Part shown: positions 16,295-21,238 of the stretch, in pieces
Position numbering within the stretch: the stretch's first letter is position 1
Layout: each line of letters starts with the position of its first letter
Assembly: GCA_913052545.1 (NCBI GenBank)
Contig: CAJXEF010000014.1
Location: 1-21,238, forward strand
Source: an uncultured Chloroflexota bacterium
Lineage (GTDB): Bacteria; Chloroflexota; Dehalococcoidia; UBA3495
DNA: 21,238 nt
Reading direction: 5' to 3'
Made by a program: the position numbers and the translations under genes
Notes under the pieces: model-generated
Told to the model about the DNA's origin: nothing
Seen by the model: the letters and a program-made list of their open reading frames with translations, nothing else
Databases searched by the model: none

Positions 16295-16690
16295 CTATTC
16301 AATCGACGGTCTACGAACCTTGCCAACCCTTAAAGTTCCAACTAATAAACATACCCACCCTAAGATCAAACCTACACCTCCTATGGGGGCTATCATTCCT
16401 AGAGCACCAATCCCTGTTAGAGCCAGCGCGTATAGGCTTCCGGAGAATAGACTAATACCAAATATAAAACACAAAAATGACAAAGTTAAAGACATAGATT
16501 GTTTTTTGTAATGCAATAGCCCTAAAAACAGTAACACTATCGCATGGTACATCTGAAACCTTACAGCGGTTTGAAACGTATTTAACGATTCAGGATCTAG
16601 CGCATCGCCTAAAGCATGTACCCCGCCTGCGCCAATCACTACACTCGACAAACCTAAAATGGACCCCAACGCCATGCAATAACGATTCAT
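16295..16690 (-). CDS. DUF423 small membrane protein (YgdD/TMEM256-like)
   Basis: The 131-residue protein matches DUF423: about four hydrophobic segments (roughly 6-27, 44-60, 68-92 and 95-120) and the conserved stretch GAGGVHALGDALDPESLNTFQTAVRFQMYHAIVLLFLGLL. The His and the QMYHA block are family hallmarks. It is an inner-membrane protein of unknown function. A later in-frame ATG at 16675 (MALGSILGL) may be the real start; neither has a visible Shine-Dalgarno. It is divergent from the dienelactone hydrolase gene across 200 nt. Confidence 0.82.
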   Translation of the reverse strand: MNRYCMALGSILGLSSVVIGAGGVHALGDALDPESLNTFQTAVRFQMYHAIVLLFLGLLHYKKQSMSLTLSFLCFIFGISLFSGSLYALALTGIGALGMIAPIGGVGLILGWVCLLVGTLRVGKVRRPSIE

Positions 16691-16890
16691 ATAATTAAGT
16701 GTCTCACAACACCGTATTAAATAGTAGAGAAAACATAATCGTAAAAAGCATACCCTTTTTAATCTCTGAAAATTTCAGCATTACCTTAAATGGACGTCCT
16801 ACGACTCTCATCCACAGATTTCGAAGTTCTGTTAGAATCCTATTCTGTTAATTGTGAATTGACTTTTTAATCGATAGCAGGAGACCCAAC

Positions 16891-17619
16891 ATGGATTCGA
16901 GTTGGATACAGACATCTGTTGACGAAAATAATATGAACATATATTCCGGGTCTCCAACCTCGAGACCCCAAGAGGATGGACAATTCCCTGCTATCATAGT
17001 TGCCCAAGCCGCCGGTGGAGTGGACGAATTTATCCAAAATATCGTAGACCGGCTATCGGAGGAAGGATATATTGCTTTAGCTCCTGATCTATATCATAGA
17101 ACCACTCCTCAAAAAGAACAGTCCACAGGTAAAACCAGACGACAATTATTGGTAGATCATGAAATTGTAAGAGACATCAATGCTACAGTCCAATACTTAC
17201 AACAGGATCCCCTTGTAGACAACAGTAAAATTGGAATCACCGGATTTTGCATGGGTGGTAGAGTGACATGGTTAGCTGCGGTATCTAACCCTCACTTCAA
17301 GGCAGCGGTTCCGTTTTACGGAGGCTTTATTTTCGACAGTTGGGGGGATACCGATAACAGTCCTTTTGAATTGAGCTTCCAACTTAATTGTCCGATGATG
17401 TTCCATTTTGGATCAATCGACCCTAACCCATCTATAGGGGATATGAAAATTTTGGATGAGGAATTGACCCGACTCGACAAACCTCATCAGTTCTTTGAAT
17501 ATCCTGATGCGAATCATCGGTTCATGGACCATACATTTGACAATTACCAAGCTGAAGCAGCTAATCTATCCTGGTCTAGGACCTTAGACTTTTTTAGAAA
17601 ACATTTAACAAACTCTTAA
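16891..17619 (+). CDS. Dienelactone hydrolase family protein
   Basis: The 242-residue protein has the triad of the family: C120 in GFCMGG (118-123), D177 in FGSIDPNP and H209 in DANHRF. ALAPDLYHRTTP at 62-73 is another family block. Classical members open dienelactone to maleylacetate in chlorocatechol breakdown. Here the usual glutamate that controls the Cys in the resting enzyme (QEIFG-type motif) is replaced by QAAGG with A40, so this is likely a broader carboxylesterase-type member rather than true ClcD. No signal peptide. The start at 16891 follows CAGGAGA by about 7 nt. The gene stands alone between divergent and convergent neighbours. Confidence 0.87.
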   Translation: MDSSWIQTSVDENNMNIYSGSPTSRPQEDGQFPAIIVAQAAGGVDEFIQNIVDRLSEEGYIALAPDLYHRTTPQKEQSTGKTRRQLLVDHEIVRDINATVQYLQQDPLVDNSKIGITGFCMGGRVTWLAAVSNPHFKAAVPFYGGFIFDSWGDTDNSPFELSFQLNCPMMFHFGSIDPNPSIGDMKILDEELTRLDKPHQFFEYPDANHRFMDHTFDNYQAEAANLSWSRTLDFFRKHLTNS

Positions 17620-17669
17620 CCACAATGGATCCTAGTTGCGATTTAGTTACACACTCAAGAAAGGCAAAA

Positions 17670-18404
17670 TTACCCTAATGTTCTCAACATCTGGACCGCC
17701 AAATACCCTGCTCCAAAGCCATTGTCGATATTGACCACCGAAATCCCCGGTGCACAACTATTCAACATTCCTAGCAAAGCAGCTAATCCTTCAAAGCTTG
17801 AACCATAACCAACACTGGTAGGCACAGCAATTACAGGAACCGAGACCAACCCAGCTACTGCACCAGCGAGAGCAGCCTCCATTCCTGCAACTAATATTAT
17901 TACCTTAGCCTTCCTAAGATCCGGTAAAACGTCAATCAATCTATGTAATCCCGCAATGCCAATATCATTAATTTGAGCGACCCTACCGCCCATTAATTCA
18001 GCAGTTATTCGGGCTTCCTCCGCAACAGGTAAATCCGCTGTACCGGCAGTTACTAGAAGAATCCCTTTGACCTCCTGGTGTATGGGACCGGAAATGGTAA
18101 TCATTTGAGCTGCAGGATGGAATTCAGCATCTGGTGTTTCTTTCGCCACGAGATCAAACGTTTCTAAATTTGTTTTAGTAACCAATACGGGGTGCCCATT
18201 ACCCAACAAACTGGCTACTATTCCTTTCACCTGAAGAGGCGTTTTCCCTTTCCCGAACACCACTTCAGGGAACCCAGTGCGTAAAGGCCTATGGTGATCA
18301 ACCTTAGCGAATCCTAAATCTTGATACGGCATCATACGCAGTGACGATACAATCTCACCTAAGTCAAGATCACCGGTTTTATACCTCTGTAATAACTCAC
18401 GCAA
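17670..18404 (-). CDS. larB: LarB, pyridinium-3,5-biscarboxylic acid mononucleotide synthase
   Basis: LarB carboxylates nicotinic acid adenine dinucleotide and hydrolyses it to start nickel-pincer nucleotide synthesis. The 244 residues from a TTG at 18404 match the family: MPYQDLGFAKVDHHRPLRTGFPEVVFGKGK, then the PurE-like half with VTAGTADLPVAEEA, ND-x-GIAGLHR, VAGMEAALAGAVAGL, VPVIAVPTSVGYG and VNIDNGFGAGYLA. The N-terminus is probably five or six residues longer: a textbook AGGAGG lies at 18431-18426 and an in-frame ATC-GAC-GAG-TCC-AGT runs into the TTG, restoring the usual M-x-E-x-x-L-R-E-L-L. The spacing puts the start at the ATC at 18419, but no standard codon exists there. TTG is the only standard start but lies 21 nt from the Shine-Dalgarno. 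The gene follows larC by about 140 nt. Confidence 0.92.
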   Translation of the reverse strand: MRELLQRYKTGDLDLGEIVSSLRMMPYQDLGFAKVDHHRPLRTGFPEVVFGKGKTPLQVKGIVASLLGNGHPVLVTKTNLETFDLVAKETPDAEFHPAAQMITISGPIHQEVKGILLVTAGTADLPVAEEARITAELMGGRVAQINDIGIAGLHRLIDVLPDLRKAKVIILVAGMEAALAGAVAGLVSVPVIAVPTSVGYGSSFEGLAALLGMLNSCAPGISVVNIDNGFGAGYLAVQMLRTLG

Positions 18405-18560
18405 ACTGGACTCGTCGATGATCCACCTCCTGGTAAATTCCGAAAACGCTATTATCTTCTAGAGATAAAGATCAACCGACTCTGTCGCTCACTCTAGGGT
18501 CCGTATAAGGCGGCAGTGTATCGACAATTATCAACCCGGTTGCCACCACAACTGAGACAT

Positions 18561-19754
18561 TTAATTCAATAATTCCTGCCTAGCCTGTAATAAAGCTCTA
18601 GTATAAATATCTTGAAACGAGAGTCCTTGTTCAATAGCAATTCTTCGACAATCTTCGAATTCCGGAGCGGCTGACATCGGTATTCCAGATAAAAATTTTA
18701 GCTTGATACCAACATTCCCAAATTCAGTAGAGATCGACGCTATAGATCGCTCCGCCACATACCTGTCTGCAATTCTGGTTCTAATCCCTAACGTAGTCGT
18801 TTCTCTCAAGATTAATTCACAGGCTCTAAATTCTAATTCTATAGGGACCAATACCGATAACAAAATCCCAGGTCTATTCTTTTTCATTTGAATTTGCGTG
18901 TACCAAACATCAAGAGCGCCGATACTAAATAACTGCTCTTGCACGTAACCCAGAACCATACCGGTGATATCGTCCAAATTTGTTTCGAGTAAAACAACAG
19001 TATCTTTCGAATCTGATACTTCTAATTTATTTGCATCCCCGATCCAGAGCCTCAATGCATTTGGAAACCCGCCGGGATCTTTAGCTCCTAAACCTACTCC
19101 TATTTTTTTTAGAGACATTGGTGGTCGGCGAAACTCCGCTAATTTCGTAATTAGAGCGGCTCCTGTAGGAGTAGTCAATTCTCCAGCTCCTTCATGAATT
19201 GGCAGATCGGCGACTATAGGGGCTTCAGCTGCAGCTACTAATTCCAGAGTAGCTGGGGCAGGAACCGAGTAACCATCATACCGCTGAGGTGGCCTAGAAG
19301 ACCCCAAAACTAACGGTGAAGCATATACATGGTTTACGTTGAAATAAGCCAAACCCGAAACTACCCCTATTACATCCACCAGAGTATCCAAAGTTCCTAT
19401 TTCTTCCAATTGAAGTGTATCTATTGTCTGCCCGTGGACCACCGACTCAGCTGTAAAGAGAGCTGAGAGTACCTCATTAGATCGACTTTTGATTTCAGAA
19501 GAAAGCGAGCTGTTCTCAACTATTTCGTAAAGTTCTTGAGGAGACCTTCTCCGCTCTTCCTGTATCTTGACGGTCACTTTGATACCTCTGACCTCGCAGC
19601 GTGTTTCTTCGGTTATAGATAAGTCATACCCATCTACATTTAACTTACGGAGTTCTTTCCTAAGGATATCAGGAGGAAATCCAGAATCTACTAATGCTCC
19701 CAAAAGCATATCCCCACTTGCCCCACCGATCGATTGGATATACACAACTACCAT
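18561..19754 (-). CDS. larC: LarC, nickel insertion (cyclometallase) protein of NPN synthesis
   Basis: LarC inserts nickel into the pincer nucleotide in a CTP-dependent step. The 397-residue protein is one continuous frame, unlike Lactobacillus plantarum, where larC is split by a programmed frameshift. Family blocks are present: GGASGDMLLGALVDSG at the N-terminus, ASPLVLGSS, APATLELV, TPTGAALI, LLETNLDDITGMVLGYVQEQL, MKKNRPGILLSVL and ETTTLGIRTR. However, the family's HFHEVG histidine motif reads LQLEEIG here (from TTG numbering residues 117-123), so both histidines are missing. The ATG at 19754 is used; a TTG at 19763 has AAGG 4 nt ahead and is an alternative. The gene starts about 20 nt after larE stops, so larE-larC are cotranscribed. 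Confidence 0.92.
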   Translation of the reverse strand: MVVVYIQSIGGASGDMLLGALVDSGFPPDILRKELRKLNVDGYDLSITEETRCEVRGIKVTVKIQEERRRSPQELYEIVENSSLSSEIKSRSNEVLSALFTAESVVHGQTIDTLQLEEIGTLDTLVDVIGVVSGLAYFNVNHVYASPLVLGSSRPPQRYDGYSVPAPATLELVAAAEAPIVADLPIHEGAGELTTPTGAALITKLAEFRRPPMSLKKIGVGLGAKDPGGFPNALRLWIGDANKLEVSDSKDTVVLLETNLDDITGMVLGYVQEQLFSIGALDVWYTQIQMKKNRPGILLSVLVPIELEFRACELILRETTTLGIRTRIADRYVAERSIASISTEFGNVGIKLKFLSGIPMSAAPEFEDCRRIAIEQGLSFQDIYTRALLQARQELLN

Positions 19755-19773
19755 AGAATTCAATCTGCCTTAT

Positions 19774-20601
19774 CTATTTACGAATACCTGATATTAGGTT
19801 TAATCCATCGTTCAAACTTCCAGATCTCAATCCGGATAGATCGAGTGATACCCATAGATAACCTATACTTTTCAAGTGTTCAACTATTTCTCTTCTATGA
19901 GCAAAAGCTTGATCTATTTCACCGTCACCAACTTCAATACGACACAGATTATCATGGTGTCGAGCCCGTACCTCCCTCAATCCTAAACTACGAAGATATT
20001 CCTCTGCACGTTCTATTTTTGATAACGTATCGGGGGTAACCTGAATCCCATATGGAATGCGAGACGACAAACAAGGTTGTGCCGGTTTATCCCATATCGG
20101 TATATTTAACTCTCTGGCAATCCCCCTGACCTCATCTTTACTTAGACCTGCTTCTACCATCGGACTTCTTACAAGATGTTCTTTTGCCGCCCTCATACCG
20201 GGCCTGTAATCACCTTGGTCGTCAACATTCGCTCCGTTAGCCACATAGGCGTAACCTTCAGATTCGGCCAAGGAGACCAATTGGTCATATAGCTCAGTTT
20301 TACAAAAATAACATCGGTCTGGTGTGTTTGAGACATATCCTTCTTTTTCCATCTCAAATGTTTTAATGACACGATGTGGAAATCCAAACTTCTCAGCTAA
20401 GAATTTAGCGTCATCCAATTCTCTAGCCGCGAGAGCAGGGGACCATGCAGTTACAGCCAAAGTATTATCACCCAAAATTTCGTGAGCCATTACAGTCAAG
20501 AGAGCACTGTCTATCCCACCGGAAAAAGCAATTACAACGGATCCCATGTCTTTCAAAACTCTTGTCAGATTATTAACATAGCTATCTAATCCGTTATCCA
20601 T
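19774..20601 (-). CDS. larE: LarE, sulfur transferase of NPN synthesis (three-cysteine type)
   Basis: LarE is a PP-loop ATPase that converts the two carboxylates of the pincer precursor to thiocarboxylates. The 275-residue product has AFSGGIDSALL (PP-loop, 25-35), and three cysteines: C97 and C100 in RCYFCKTELYD and C177 in QPCLSSRIPYG. Single-Cys LarE proteins sacrifice their sulfur, whereas three-Cys forms use a [4Fe-4S] cluster, as described for Thermotoga, so this is probably the catalytic cluster type. The ATG at 20601 is chosen because GGAGG lies 5 nt upstream and MDNGLDSYV aligns with usual starts; longer starts (to 20694) add unrelated sequence. It heads larE-larC-larB. A weak TTGACA element (20753-20748) lies upstream. 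Confidence 0.93.
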   Translation of the reverse strand: MDNGLDSYVNNLTRVLKDMGSVVIAFSGGIDSALLTVMAHEILGDNTLAVTAWSPALAARELDDAKFLAEKFGFPHRVIKTFEMEKEGYVSNTPDRCYFCKTELYDQLVSLAESEGYAYVANGANVDDQGDYRPGMRAAKEHLVRSPMVEAGLSKDEVRGIARELNIPIWDKPAQPCLSSRIPYGIQVTPDTLSKIERAEEYLRSLGLREVRARHHDNLCRIEVGDGEIDQAFAHRREIVEHLKSIGYLWVSLDLSGLRSGSLNDGLNLISGIRK

Positions 20602-20722
20602 AATACCTCCAGCCAGATTTTTAACTTCCCGCTGCCACATCATGTTATGACTGAGTAGACAAACCTTTTTCGTCCATTGACAATAGGTTATCACTCTCTC
20701 AAATTATGTTATGTCTTGTCTT

Positions 20723-20753
20723 TATCTATGTGTCTCTAACAGTAGTATGTCAA
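20723..20753 (-). promoter_or_regulatory. Possible promoter of the larECB genes
   Basis: A perfect TTGACA (20753-20748, minus strand) is followed by TAGATA (20728-20723) after 19 nt, a wider spacing than the 17-nt optimum and a weak -10. It lies about 120 nt before larE. Confidence 0.3.
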
Positions 20754-20817
20754 ACATTTAAGGTTAGTGCCATCCTAATTAAATCGCCTAGATTAGACAA
20801 GAATGTCGGTAAGATTA

Positions 20818-20844
20818 TTGCCAGTCGTCAAACACGACTATCCT
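20818..20844 (+). promoter_or_regulatory. Possible promoter with overlapping operator-like palindrome before the S9 peptidase gene
   Basis: TTGCCA (20818-20823) and TATCCT (20839-20844) are 15 nt apart. The spacer coincides with an inverted repeat AGTCGT-caaac-ACGACT (20823-20839), 6-bp arms with 5-nt spacing, the form expected of a dimeric repressor or activator site. The gene start is 55 nt downstream. Confidence 0.3.
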
Positions 20845-20898
20845 GAAAATCAATATTTGCAGCCAGCATCTCAATTTTCACGCTAAGGAGACATCTGA

Positions 20899-21238
20899 AT
20901 GTCTGACGAGAATATAGGTAAGCGTTTATCTCACGAAATAATAAGGGGCTTAAAGAGTGTTGGGGAACCATCTGTTTCACCTGATGCATCACAATTAACG
21001 TACACATTGAGTTGGATAGACCATGACCAACTCAGCAGCATGTCTCAAATTATCATGAAAGACCTATCCGATGAATCAGAATCCCAGTTTACACAAGGAC
21101 CAAATGATACAAATTCAAAATTCTCCCCATCTGGAAATTATTTGGCCTTTCTTAGACCAATCCAAATGCCTCATATGCCAGCATCTTCTGCTATAAGCGA
21201 GGGTGATCGGTCTAAAATTGCTGATGATCCTCCAATCT
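20899..21238 (+). CDS. S9-type (prolyl oligopeptidase/acylaminoacyl peptidase-like) protein, N-terminal part
   Basis: The frame starts at an ATG at 20899, with AAGGAG 8 nt upstream, and runs off the window after 113 residues. The visible part looks like the start of a beta-propeller with repeated S-P-D/S-P-S-G blades: GEPSVSPDASQLTYTLSW, then FTQGPNDTNSKFSPSGNYLAFLRP. This arrangement is typical of S9C peptidases, where the propeller precedes an alpha/beta-hydrolase catalytic domain; that domain would lie beyond the window. No signal peptide. TolB-like proteins also have these repeats, so the peptidase call is an inference. It is divergent from larE. Confidence 0.7.
   Translation, partial: MSDENIGKRLSHEIIRGLKSVGEPSVSPDASQLTYTLSWIDHDQLSSMSQIIMKDLSDESESQFTQGPNDTNSKFSPSGNYLAFLRPIQMPHMPASSAISEGDRSKIADDPPI

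Noticed and set aside
18561..19754. Programmed frameshift in larC, as in Lactobacillus plantarum
   Set aside because: The N- and C-terminal LarC blocks are in one continuous frame, so no shift is needed.
1..21238. Mobile elements, CRISPR arrays or phage genes
   Set aside because: No transposase, integrase, regularly spaced repeat or terminal inverted repeat was seen; gene order and composition look like ordinary chromosome.

Overview
The window looks like chromosomal DNA of a free-living, probably marine bacterium of moderate-to-low GC. The mix of genes suggests a Chloroflexota lineage of the SAR202/Dehalococcoidia type: two class III CoA-transferases, a COG3618-type amidohydrolase, single-domain hydrolases, an orphan NMT1-like binding protein and complete lar cofactor genes. 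This placement is inferred from gene content and not from a marker gene. There are no mobile elements, CRISPR arrays or phage genes. Both edges cut through genes.

Layout. 1-416 (-): 5' part of a NuoE-like [2Fe-2S] subunit. 591-1244 (-): a DsbA/FrnE-type thiol oxidoreductase whose first active-site Cys codon is TGA, so it reads U-P-W-C; this is a likely selenoprotein. 1355-2089 (-): HAD hydrolase. 2347-2808 (+): rpiB with a terminator. 3097-3891 (+): alpha/beta hydrolase with its own promoter and terminator. 4035-4952 (+): NMT1/THI5-like protein without a signal peptide. 5240-7386 (-): E1 alpha and E1 beta of a 2-oxoacid dehydrogenase complex, with a clear promoter. 7492-10131 (-): gatB, secG and a SAM hydroxide adenosyltransferase in one run. 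10219-11478 (-): class III CoA-transferase. 11792-11868 (-): tRNA-Val(GAC). 12183-15382 (+): acs followed 38 nt later by a second class III CoA-transferase. 15451-16690 (-): amidohydrolase and a DUF423 membrane protein. 16891-17619 (+): dienelactone hydrolase. 17670-20601 (-): larE-larC-larB, the full nickel-pincer nucleotide (NPN) cofactor pathway, with no larA present. 20899-21238 (+): start of an S9-type peptidase.

How they fit together. Acs and the two E1 subunits point to acetyl-CoA/acyl-CoA metabolism. The CoA-transferases and hydrolases suggest breakdown of varied organic acids. LarB, LarC and LarE would make NPN for a racemase or epimerase encoded elsewhere.

The most notable signals are: the in-frame UGA at a redox-active Cys position, with a hairpin 13-33 nt downstream that fits a bacterial SECIS; a tRNA-Val with C instead of the near-universal U33; a larB whose ideal Shine-Dalgarno sits before ATC rather than a standard start codon; a LarC lacking the usual HxHE histidines; and a CoA-transferase with Glu at the catalytic Asp position.
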